The notes under the pieces are model-generated. The model was not told where the DNA came from and did not search any database. It worked only from the letters and a program-made list of their open reading frames with translations. Position numbers and translations under genes: made by a program. From NCBI GenBank assembly GCA_016808115.1, contig JAEQBH010002347.1, positions 62,001-126,000 on the forward strand: a DNA stretch of 64,000 nucleotides, in the 5' to 3' direction. The DNA comes from Tetrastigma voinierianum. Its lineage: Eukaryota > Streptophyta > Magnoliopsida > Vitales > Vitaceae. Below are positions 12,121 to 22,900 of the stretch, piece after piece; the first letter of the stretch is position 1, and each line of letters starts with the position of its first letter.

Positions 12121-12639
12121 AGGTTATGATAGTATCCAATCGAGGGAGCTTGGACACGGGGCCAGACTCATAAGTCTCCCGATCCGATGCCGCGCAGTGA
12201 GCCTTCCCGGTCGAACCTGGATTCCCCCACTCCGCGAACCCGAAAATCACATTGATCTCTCCTAGGTCACGATGATGGAAATGGGCTGGCTAACGAGGTG
12301 GTGGAGGAGGTGCCTGGTTCTGATCTTCTGGAGCCCGTAACGACGGAGATGTCCACGTTGGATTAGGAATTCGATTTCTTTCTTCAATTGAATACGCTAA
12401 ATGCCCTGCTCTATGTCTATGATCTCATGGAGCTCAAGTAGCATTTGGGTCATGTCTCTTTTTACTGGGTCCAACTTCATCTGAGACGGCCACCTTAAAA
12501 ACTTCTCATGTTGTTCCTCGTATAGGACTTGAGACACTGAGGCCGTCAGGGGGGTGAACTGTTGAGGTGGATACCGCAGCTGCAGCTCGAGCTAGGGTGG
12601 ACCTAAGCGATCCCTAACGTTACCTCTTCTCTTTGGAGA

Positions 12640-13610
12640 TAGATCTCTGTCTTCTCTATTCCTCCATGGGGATTTGTCTCAGTCTCTTCGTCTTTTGGGG
12701 CTTCGGTCCCATTTTTTATAGTCCCTGCGCTCCTTGCGCGGAAGAGCTTCTCCACATAAGGCAGCCTCGTCGATGTATTTTTCTCATGGCGAGCACCCTA
12801 CTACAAGCCAAGCTCAGGTTCTTCGAAACGGAGAACACAGTCTCGGGACCATATGCCTAGCCCCGACTATAGCGGTGTGGATGGCGGAACTTTTCTATCC
12901 GGATGCCCACTTCAATGACCTCGTGGTTGAACCTCCGAAGCAGGGACCCCGCATTCCTCCCGCGGGCCTCGCTTTACGGCCGCAGGTAGCTCCACTTCGA
13001 CCGCCCGGCCCATGAAGTGATAAGGAAAGCTATGGAGAGCCTTTGGCGATGAGATTGAGGCCGGCGGGAGTCATCAACTGTAGCCAACGCCGGGAACTTT
13101 GGCCGCGATCAAGAAGGCTTTACATCGCACGGGGTCCTGGTATCCGTGCAACCCATCCAGTCTCAGTAAGTCAGGTGGTTTCATGGATCCTTTATCCCCG
13201 CTAAAGGCCTCGATCCGCAAAGATCCTCGAATTTCGTCTGAGAGTGGGAAGTGTAGTACCCCGCCGTGAAATGTGGATTGTTGTACCGTAGCATCCATGG
13301 AGACCGGGCTCTAATTTTTATAGCCTTCTTCATGGCTGAGCTCGCTGATGTCCTAGAACCGCTCCCAAGATTGTTCCCCTTCCCCCGCTGATAAGGGTCG
13401 GGGCTCGCCACCTCCGTCGCTTTTTCCGTGCATCCTCATTGCGACCTCCGGGGCATGTAGGATCATGCCCCGGTCCGGCTATTTTCTCCTCCTCCGTCAA
13501 CTTTCTGGGGGCGCCGAGGTGTTGTTGCTCCTCCCTGTGGAATGGTATCAGGGCCTCTACGGGCCTGTCAGGCCTCCCGCGTTGCACCCGCTTAGTGAGT
13601 TCCGCCACTC
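12640..13610 (-). pseudogene. Gypsy gag remnant
   Basis: The minus frames carry GLHGYQDPVRCKAF (13,110-13,155), which is the retrotransposon gag block (..LHG..D...CRAFP.TLKG). Further on come LLRRFNHEVIEV (about 12,925) and ..KNLSLACSRVLAMREKYI (about 12,790), both typical of the gag C-terminal half (FV.RFN.E...; L..A...A..YI..EE). The Arg/Lys/Glu-rich N-terminal stretch at 13,330-13,608 precedes it. The sequence needs several frames, so the gene is dead. Confidence 0.7.
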
Positions 13611-13807
13611 CCTTAGCAGACGTTGATCGACAAGACTCGAGTGCCCATCTCGCTGTTGCAGCGTGAAGAGCTCAGAGCGCTCGCTATCTTCGTCACCGTC
13701 CCGTTGGTTTTACGCCCTGGCCTCACACACCCCGCTTCATGCGCCCCGAGTCATCACCATCACCACTAAGAAATCGCCGATTCAGAAGGAACAGCCGCTC
13801 CTACGCA

Positions 13808-14340
13808 TGGCGCCTAAACCGATGAAGCTTATCGACACCGGGCCGAGCTGCAGAGCCGCCGTGCCGCTCGCTGAGCCGATCATTATGCAACCGCACAGAA
13901 GGTGGTCCGCGGGGGTGTGCGACGCCTTCCGCCGCTAAAGTCGCTCTTTCTACGAAAGGGAAAGAGATCAATCAGAGATAGTTTTCAGAATTCCGCATAC
14001 CTTCTTCGGTGGAATTGTTCTGATTTACTGCCAAGTGATCACGATGACTTTCCTGCTAGACTACGATACGACATCTTCTCAATCGGTGGAATCTTTTCTT
14101 CCCTTATCGCTAACTGGTCATTGTATGATAATTAGGAGTCAGAATCGGGGGATCCTTCCTTAATGAGTAGATATCGATCATGAAGATGGAGTGTTTTCAT
14201 TTCTTATGTCACAACCGTGGACAATGATTATCCCTCAAGCCACCCGGGTCCAAATTCTGACCGGGCTTAGTCTCACTTCCGGCCTACTCTCTCATATCGC
14301 TCGCCTAAGCCCGCCCTATAAAACCCTCAAACCGATTGAA
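13808..14340 (-). repeat. 5' LTR of element E, inner part
   Basis: It aligns with 3,370-3,870 over its length; shared anchors are CGAAAGGGAAAGAGAT, GATCACGATGACTTTCCT and GGGGGATCCTTC. The match stops at about 14,340, where insertion D begins, and the remaining LTR sequence resumes at 17,875. Confidence 0.6.
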
Positions 14341-17300
14341 TGTTATACTGGGTAGCTTGAACCGACAGAGGCCCAATGATAAATGAGGTAGATGAATTTA
14401 AAACGCCCGACGCCATTTTGGGCATAAAGTGAAAATTTAAAATTGTAATCTGGGTGCCCTAAGGAATAGTGATTTTTCTTATTTTTACCCTGACGAGTGC
14501 TTGCAAAGCGATCTTTAAGAAATTTCAGTTCCTATGACTTTGAATCATATTTAGAAGAATTGGAGATTTATGAATAGTGATTCGATCAAATTTGGAGCTC
14601 ATACCGTATTTTCTAAATTAATAATGAAAATGTCCTAAATAATCATAGAGTCTAACCAACTGAAATAAAGTGAAACGGAGTCCGTTATATTTCCAGTGAT
14701 CCGAACGTAATTCCTGGGTAATAATACGCTATCGTCCGATTATCGATTTTAATGATTTTAAATCCGATTTCTCGGTGATTTCAGCCCTCCCAAATTCAAT
14801 TGTGAAGGATTTAGTTAGGAATATTTTATGTTCAAATTTAAATATAGACTAATTATAGAATATTTTTGATATATAATCGATAGGCAAAGTAAAGGCTAAA
14901 CTCGAGATAAAATTCATATAACGTATATTTAATCAGACTAGCCAATCAAAATCTTTCTTAATGGCTAAGTTATGATTTAAATAATGGTAAATGACTTGGT
15001 CTCATAAAACGGATCACGGAGGCTGGATTAAAGGGTAATTCACTTTACAATAACCAATCGACCTCTTTCGACTTAAGGGTAATTTGGAAATAATTTAAAA
15101 GAAAATTAGTGACGGTTCCAAATAGAGTGAGATCAATGTATGAGAAGGAGAGAAAGAAAAGAGAGAAAGAAAGGAGAAAGAGAGTAAGAGAAAGGAGAAA
15201 CTAAGTTTGAGGCGAAGCCTTGCTTCAAGCTTTCTGCGATCTTCAAGCCAGAATCAAGAGAGGAGCTAAAGAAACCTCAAGAAACAAGTAAGTTTTCATG
15301 GTGGGAAAGTTAGGTTTGATGTTTTCCCCATGTTTAATGTCCCAAATTTGCATAATGCAAATCACTTATTTAATAATTAAGGTCGAATTTAATATCAATT
15401 GAGAAAGCTATGGTTTAGGTTGTGGTTTTGACAAATCATGAGTAAGGGTTAGGTTTGATAGCACTGTGTGTGTTATGTTGAAATGGGTATAATGCATCAG
15501 ATTTAAGTGTTTAGAGGAAAGAAAATGGAAGATAGAAATATATTTTGGTCAATTTTTGGGCAAGAATCTTTGCATAGAAATGTCCTGCTTTTCTGTTTCA
15601 CCAGTTTTGAGATTTCGCCTACAACTCGCCAATTTGATCCAATTTGAGTGATTTAAGGGCTACGTAAAAATAGACTTGAAGGAGTACTTCAAAACTTAAG
15701 AAGAAGGTATCGCCACCCTGATCCTATGGCTCTAAAATTTACTCAAAGTAGATCTATTGCAGTAGTTTCTCAAATTCCTTGCTCAGTTCGAACATAGATT
15801 AGCCCGCTATTCGACGTAGCTTAGCTCTTGTTCGAATCAAGATTCCAATTGAATAGAACCCTTGGCACTCCAACTTTAAATGTTGTAAGGGACATAGTGT
15901 CAAAATATGAAGCCAAGACTTTCGGAAAATGGGAGTAATACAAACTGTCACTAAAATCGGTAAATGACTAGTCACATGGAAACGCCATAACTCTTACTGA
16001 CGATCCGACGATTGATTCCACCCTATAAAATAGATTCCTGTATAATAAGAATATGCGAATGAGTGTTTATATGACAAATGGAAATTATGGTTAATATGTA
16101 ATTGTGATTTTTTTGGAAAAGGTGGAAAAGGACTATCTTGGACGGAACCGGAACTCAACTGAAGCCAAGCGACTGAGCGCGAATCATGAACAGAAACGAT
16201 GTTTCAGAAATCGGTTTTTAAAAGTTTAACTATTTCATGTTAAATGAAAAGTTTAATGTAAATGTTATATTGCCTAAATGAAAAGTTTTGGTGTAAATGA
16301 AATTTAATGTACATATTTATCTTGCATCAATATATATATATTTATATTAAATTATTATATATTATTTATTACAAGAATGATTACGAAAGCTTAAAAACGC
16401 AGAGTTAACGTATAAGATATTTGTATATATATAATAGTTTTCATGATAAAGAAATGATTTAAATTGGATGAGAAACGATTACAATGTTTTACTCGATGGT
16501 TACTCCTAACCCCATATGATCAAGCATGACCGAGATCAAGCCGAGCAGACTAAGTGCCAGAAGGATTTAGAGGGTAGTGCTATAGTTACTAACTCGAGTG
16601 AGTAATTGTGCTGGGTTTGTGAGTAATATCCTTACACGCGATAAGGCCAAGATGATCGAACCCTACAGAAAGCGTGAGTTTCTCCAAGAAGATGTTGGTT
16701 ATGGATGAATGCGACTGTCTCTCACCAAGCCGCATCTTAAATCGTTTCTGTGTTTATTTCCTGCCCATCAAGCGAAAAGAAAAGAAAGAAAGAAAGCTTT
16801 TACGATAAATGGATTTTAATCAGATAAGTATGTATTGTATGAAAGAAATAAAGTTTTTAATGATAAATGTTTCAAAGATAAATTATTTTAAATTATAAGA
16901 TTTATCAAAAAGTTTAAGGTATAAATGTTTCAAAGCATAAACGGATTTTAAATGATAAAGATTTATCGAAGAAAAGTTTAGCCGATAAATGTTTCAAAGC
17001 ATAATCTGGTTTGTAATGTATAAGTATTTATCAAATAAAGTTTAAGGCATAAATGTTTCAAAGCATAAATTGATTTTAATGGTATAAGTATTTATTGAAA
17101 GAAAAGTTTAATAAGATAAATGTTAATATAAAATGATTTGGGCTTTGGATAAAGTACGTATTATTTCAGATATACCGAAAAATGTTACGTTAATTAAAAA
17201 CGTACACTCACTCGCTCCTTAAATTTCATTCTTTCCACGTGGTTTCAAAACATTTCAGGACCTAAGACAGTGCGCCGATAAGAGGTCAATTCCTCAAGTG

Positions 17301-17879
17301 AGTCGAGCCAATGACGAGACGTAAGACTGATTTCATCAGATATATAATTTCCAGATATCGTCTACGTCAATATTTCATACGATATACGTATACAGATAAA
17401 GTCAGTTTAACTACGCGTATTTGATCCTCGCGATTTATAAGACGAAAGGGTCGGTTTAAGTCCAAGCCCAAATGCTTGATAAAATGCCGCATAATTTAAG
17501 AGGGCTCAATGTTTCACGATTCAAGAAACAAACGAGCACAGACGTATATTCGCGTCGGACGCTACGGACTCAGAAGTCCTAATACAAAGTATAAAATCAA
17601 GCTTATGTGTCGCTTTAAACGCTTATCGCGCTTTCAGAAATTTAAACCAAAACGTGGCGAACTCGTCAATTTTTCCTCAAAATCCAAGTGTTTGAAAACC
17701 AAAAGAAAAGGAAAAAAAAAAAAATTCTATCACTTCGCTCAAAAGACATTTTCTGTAAAGATATTAGCAAAGATCATGAAATGGGTTCATTCCATTGATT
17801 TTATTTCGACGCTGGCGAAAAGTTTCTATATCCATTTGAAACATTCGATAGCCCCCTCGGGTTCACGGTGTTAATCCTG
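14341..17879 (+). mobile_element. LTR-like insertion D splitting the LTR of element E
   Basis: The sequence between two halves of the element E LTR starts TGTTATACTGGG, similar to the inverted ends of units A and B, and ends ...GGGTTCACGGTGTTA. It has the same style as units A-C: a purine-rich GAGAGAAAG block with a following AAACAAGTAAG string (15,150-15,300), and a CAGTGCGCCGATAAGAGG block near 17,270. No gag or pol is seen. A CCGAT on both sides (14,332-14,336 and 17,880-17,884) may be the target duplication, but the ends are not clean, so the borders are approximate. Probably a decayed solo LTR in the orientation opposite to A-C. Confidence 0.5.
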
Positions 17880-17977
17880 CCGATCCTTCATGCCCCCTTG
17901 CCTACCTTAAGCTCGCTGGGCTGGCTTTCACCTTTGGGTCTCGCTGCCGAGGCCCATACGTATATTTCAGAGCATCA
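17875..17977 (-). repeat. 5' LTR of element E, outer part
   Basis: The stretch CCTTAAGC...CCTTTGGGTCTCG...GGCCCATACGTATATTTCAGAGCATCA aligns with CCTTAAGCC...TCTTGGGTTTGCG...GGCCCATACACATGTTTTTTAGGCATCA at 3,930-3,998. It completes the LTR that breaks off at 14,340. Confidence 0.6.
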
Positions 17978-17981
17978 TCAT

Positions 17982-18940
17982 ATCGAAAAGAACCACCACC
18001 GATCGGAATGGTTGCTGGGACCGAGAATTGCAGCAATGGAGGAGAAATCTAAAAGTACAAATTTAGGTTTTTTTAATAAAGGAATAAATTGTGAAAGTAA
18101 AAAACTAATGTTACAAACGACGTCGTGGTTTGGTTTCTCCCCACCTGTTTAAAAAACGATAAAACGAGGTCGTTTTTGATTGCACGTAGACCAGGTTCTA
18201 GGTTTCGTGTTGGGGGTTCTAAGTTGCTGGACACTAGAATTATAATTAAAATAAAAATTAATATATTTAAAAAACAAGTTTTTTAGTTTCAAGATATAAA
18301 ACAATAATTTCAAAAGTTCAGGATTTACTTAAATGATTAAGAAAGGAAACTTTTTAAATTAATAACAACTAGTTAAAAGTATACTTAAAAGCGGTGCAAA
18401 ATATTTTATAATTAAATCAGAGTATGTTTTCATTTAATTTATGTTAATAAAATTAATATTTAATAATAATTAAGCAATAGATTTTAAACTAATGACTTTT
18501 TTTTGATAACGATGTAATTATTATTGAATTTAAGTAACTAAATGATTAGTGTTGAGTTTTAACTATCGTTTTATTTCAAAGAAAAGTTTTCCTAAACGTT
18601 TTCAATATAAGTATGCTTAAAAGCGGTACACAAATGTTCTGTAATAAATTTTTAATATTATTATTTTTGCTAGTGGAAGAAGAAATTTGTTCAAATCTTA
18701 AAACAAAATTTTATTAAATTTAATGTCGTTTAAAAAAAAAAAATTAAACAGTTTAGCTATGTGACTTAGGGAATCGTTTGTTTTTATTTGACGCTTAAAA
18801 ACTATCTAATGACTTATCACGAATTTTTAAAAAAAGTTACTTAATGTATAAAATAAAATATTCGGATTTTCTATTAAAAATCATTTTCCACCAAAATAAG
18901 AAAAACTTCATATTATCCAACAAGAATGAGGGTTAGTAAC
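17982..18940. other. AT-rich intergenic DNA
   Basis: No gene was recognised. Two related 35-base strings around CTTAAAAGCGGT(G/A)CA at about 18,380 and 18,612 suggest a local duplication of about 230 bases. Confidence 0.45.
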
Positions 18941-18954
18941 GTCCATTATTGTGA

Positions 18955-19420
18955 TGATAACGCTTAAGAGACATTTGCAGTCCCATCCCACGACTTGGGC
19001 TTATTTTTTCACTCAAACCTCGGGCTCTATTTAAAATTCAACTTATTTGCATTTTGAGCGGATTGGACATTGGATGGAAAAATTTTTTTAAACTCATTAC
19101 CGTTTATATTTAATTTTTGTTTTTATTTTTATATTTTAGATTTTATTTTTATTATAATAAAATAATATATTTCATAAAAATAAAAATATTATAAATTTTA
19201 TAAATTATTTATTAAAAATATAATAATACTACTTTATTATTTATATTAAAATATAATAAAATAAAAATATATTTTTAAAATATAATCTATTTATTACCTT
19301 AGACACGAATAACAATATCCTAACTCGTCTCGATTCTCCTGATTCGGTAAATTAAACCATAACACGATAAAAACTGACATATTAAAGCATTTAAACGAAC
19401 TAAATAATCATCCTTATTTA
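18955..19420 (-). repeat. Dispersed AT-rich repeat, copy 1 (inverted relative to 48.7 kb)
   Basis: Its right flank CTCGTCTCGATTCTCCTGATTCGGTAAATTAAACC is the reverse complement, with some changes, of ACCGAATCAGGGAGGCGAGTTGAG at about 48,810. The TAAAATATAATAAAATAAAAAT core between them also corresponds. The two are therefore inverted copies of one non-autonomous repeat family. No protein is encoded. The copy ends about 330 bases upstream of the UBA2c-like start codon. Confidence 0.5.
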
Positions 19421-19688
19421 TTAGCTAATATTAAAAAATAAATAACTTAACACTATTGAATACTATTCATCGTTCAGCTCAAACAAATTTTATTCAACCA
19501 TAAGTAAAAAACACAAACGAGTAACATGAGCTAAGCACGCATGACGAGCAAATTTAACGTCGTGTTGAATCATCCAAAAGAAAGGAAAAAAGGCAATTCC
19601 AAAATACACGTAATAGTATTAAAATCCGTCATTTTTCACGCCGTCTGAAAGCCCAAAACTCATCTCTTTCAAACCATTGAGTGGAGGC

Positions 19689-19698
19689 AAAACCCTAA
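19689..19698 (+). promoter_or_regulatory. Telo-box-like motif (AAACCCTAA) before the UBA2c-like gene
   Basis: AAAACCCTAAGC lies about 55 bases upstream of the first in-frame ATG. The AAACCCTA telo-box is common near the transcription start of plant housekeeping and translation-related genes. The position is suggestive of the 5' leader, but no TSS is known. Confidence 0.4.
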
Positions 19699-19747
19699 GC
19701 AGCAACCTGCAACCCAATTGAAGGAAAATCCAAACAGTGGTCTGGAT

Positions 19748-19914
19748 ATGAATTCTCAAACCCTAGTTGAAAGCAGAGTCGCAACTATGGATGATTTGAA
19801 GAAGAGGAAGCTCGAAGAGGCCAGTAACGGGGGGAACTCTTCTTCACCGGAAGAGTTGAAAGTACTGCTTGACCCGCTGTCCAAATCCCAGTTGGTTGAT
19901 CTTCTCTCCAAGTT
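19748..19914 (+). CDS. UBA2C: UBA2c-like exon 1
   Basis: It codes the N-terminus up to ...QLVDLLSKL. Two in-frame ATGs are possible: 19,748, which adds 13 residues (MNSQTLVESRVAT), and 19,787, which gives the family-typical MDDLKKRKLEE start. I favour 19,787 as the conserved start but give the longer frame. The exon ends ...TCCAAGTT with donor GTATGT at 19,915, phase 2. Joining to A|GGG of exon 2 yields SKLGSQYPSI, as in the family. Confidence 0.88.
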
Positions 19915-22900
19915 GTATGTTTTCAAATTTAATTCAGTATTTTCCTTTGTTTTTGTTGTGTTGTTGTTGTTTGTTATTCGTCACTGCGTTTGGTTACCGA
20001 GAAAACGGAGGCAAAGAAGATAAAAGCGCCTTTTCGAATTTTGAGTTTAGGATGAATTCGGGCACTTTTAACAAGGACTTTCAAGGTTGTTTTGGGCTTG
20101 ATTACCCTCCACTTGGCTGCTGAAAAAGCGGATGAGAGTCAAATAAGATGAAGAATTTGAATTTCAATCTATATAATTTAGGAGCTGCAAAAAAGTTAAA
20201 AGAAAAAATAAAATAATCCGTGGAAGTAAAGTCTATCACAACCATATGGGTAATAACCATTGGGGACAAAGAATAGGTCTCGGGGTTTATCTTCTACTGT
20301 TGATAAATCTTATTTAGGTGAACGATTGATGGAAATCAGACCGCATTTGGGAAATAAAAAATGGTATTTTATTTATTTATTTATTGACCAGAGATTGCTT
20401 TATCGCCTTAAACTTTTACTGTAAGGTTGTATTTGGATGAACAAGTGTACAATTTTTATAGATAGCCTCTTTGTAATATTGTTGAATTTGAAGATAATGC
20501 AATATGTATAGACATGCAATATGTGAAAATAAAATAAAATGCATTTTTTATGAATTAGAGCCTCACTTTTGTGTGTCTGTCTCCATGTAAAGCATTCTCG
20601 AGTGACTTAAAACCCAGTTCATGGTCTATGATGAAGAGGGCCAAATGAGTGTTGCCTTGATTGTATGCTGTGTGATTGACTCTGCATGTGTGTTTGTTTG
20701 CATGTTGTGGCTTGAAGAGGGTCCCAATATCCTTCAATTGCAGAAGAAATTAAAAGTGTTGCCAGTGCAGATCCCGTCCATCGAAAGCTTTTTGTTCGTG
20801 GTTTGGCCTGGAATACTACTTCAGAAACCTTGTGTGCTGTGAGTGTATCGCTTGAGTGCTGCTTGCGTTTTGTGCATCATGGTTGTAATAATGCCGTGTT
20901 ATGAGTTTGGCCGAAGCTGTTGATGTACCGACAACCAAATTTTGTTTGGGAGACTTCTGTTTTTTTCATTTAATTTATTTATTTTAGTTTTATCTTCCAA
21001 ACTGCAAAGGGGAATTGGAAGGTTTGAATTTTTATAATGTCATAGTATGTATCATAATTCATACATTAACATATTTGTTATAGTATGTATCATACTATAA
21101 TATTTTGGTTTGTATCTTATTAGGATACTTTACTTATAGGGTTGTAACCCTTTAGGAAGAGTAGATCTTCTTACCTAATGTATAGTCTAACCTTCTTGTA
21201 TATATATGTATGATGACTCAATGGAAAATATACAAGGAATTCATTCCTCAAACTCTTCTCCTCTTGGTTTCTACATGGTATCAGAGTTTGGTTTGGTAGG
21301 AGGTTTTTGGTTTTAGCTACCTCTTTATAATTTATTCCTCATTTGTTGATTTGAAAGTCCATGAAGGACTCTATTTGGTTTATTTGACTCTCCACCTACG
21401 AGTATGGAGCTGCACTTGAGAGAGGGTGTTAAAGACATGATATTCATATTAAACCAAAATCTTACAAGTTTGAGCTTTTAGGAGAGTTGGTCATTTAACA
21501 TTGGGACCATTGCTTTTAGTCAGTTTTTCGGAGTGCTCAAGAGAGTTGTGAGGGGTGTTTTTTTTAAACATTTATTTAGGACCTCCTGTCCACTTGGTTT
21601 ACCCACTTGGTACTTGGATCTACTGTTTTTAGTGGTTTTTGTGTCCGACAGCCCTCTTTGTCTAGGGTTTTTGCAAGATTTTTTGAGTCTCTGATTTTTG
21701 GAGGTACTCTTTGGCCCTGATCTATTTCCCTTGGCTTCCTAATGGCTTATTCAGCAGATACGAAGCTTGTTTCGACGCTCGAATTGGTCCCAATGATGTC
21801 CAAAATCATGGAGGACAAACTGATTGGTCCCAATTACTTGAATTGGAGTAAAACAATCCGTCTCTACTTACTTGTTTTGTTCAGGATGTTCATTCGCATG
21901 TGTCTAAATTCGATCCTAAGTCATTGAAGTGTATCTTCCTTGGTTACTCTCGAGTTCAGAAGGGATATAGGTGTTATTGTCCTAGTCTTCGCAGATACCT
22001 GGTTTTTACTGATGTCACATTTCTTGAGAATACTCATTTTTCTCTAGATCCGATCCACACTAGTTAGGGGGAGGATGATGATTTACTCGTTTATACTCTT
22101 GCATTGCCAGCTCCTGCTTCTGATCCACATATGACAAAGCCTCCTATCACTCAGGTTTATGCTTAGCGTCTCCCGCCATTGGTTGCTTCGACATCGGATC
22201 TAGTTCTTAGTGATGACCTTCCTATTGCTCTCCATAAAGGTAAACACCAACTCATCCAATCTTCTTCTTTTGCTTTTATAACCATTTGTCATTCGATTCT
22301 TGTTTGTTTATTGCATCCCTAGACACTATTCCATTGCCTAACAAGGTTTCTAAAGCCCTATCTAATCCTGGTTGATGTAGTGCTATGATAGAGGAGATGG
22401 ATGCCTTGACTGATAATGGTACTTAGGACTTGGTGCGTTTACCTGCTTGGAAGAAAGTCGTTGGTTGCTAATGGTGTTTACAGTGAAGGTTAATCTTGAT
22501 GGATCGATTGCTCGACTGAAGGCCTGTCTTGTTGCTAAAGGGTATACTTAGACCTATGGGGTGGATTGTTTTGATACTTTTTCCTCGGTTGCCAAGTTGA
22601 CCTCTATTCGGCTGTTTATATCTTTGGCAGCCACTCATGGCTGGGACATCCATCAACTTGATATTAAAAATGCATTTCTTCATGGGGATCTTGTAGAAGA
22701 GGTTTATATGGAGCAACCTCTCGAGTTTGTTGCTTAGGGGGAGATTAGTAGAGTTTGTCGTCTCCGAAAATCATTATATGGCTTAAAACAAAGTCCCCGT
22801 GCATGGTTTGGCAAGTTTAGAGAGAAGTGATTGAGAAATTTGGCACGTAGAAGAGCAAATTCAATCATTCTGTCTTTTATAGAAAGTTAGAAACTCTCAA

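Larger units (their letters stand above)
3358..17981 (-). mobile_element. Large decayed Ty3/gypsy retrotransposon (element E)
   Basis: Two diverged copies of a roughly 640-bp block lie at about 3,358-3,998 and at about 13,808-14,340 plus 17,875-17,977. Gag, protease and RT fragments lie between them, all reading on the minus strand. The order is therefore 5' LTR on the right, then gag, PR and RT, then a long non-coding region, then the 3' LTR on the left. A purine-rich tract directly precedes the left LTR on the minus strand. RNase H and integrase were not recognised. Nested units interrupt the element at 4,865-6,857 and about 14,341-17,879. The outer ends are approximate: ATCGA occurs next to both (3,353-3,357 and 17,982-17,986) and might be the target duplication, but the ends are not clean TG...CA. 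Confidence 0.65.

Noticed and set aside
13808..13830. Primer-binding site of gypsy element E at the GGCGCC string
   Set aside because: Only seven or eight bases resemble known PBS types and the LTR border here is uncertain, so it is not listed as a feature.
19718..20023. Start of the UBA2c-like protein at 19,718
   Set aside because: The codon at 19,718 is TTG, not ATG. The first in-frame ATG is at 19,748 and the family-like start is 19,787. The frame after 19,914 is intron read-through.
20621..20842. Separate small membrane-like protein
   Set aside because: This frame overlaps exon 2 of the UBA2c-like gene in another register; the family match is in the other frame.
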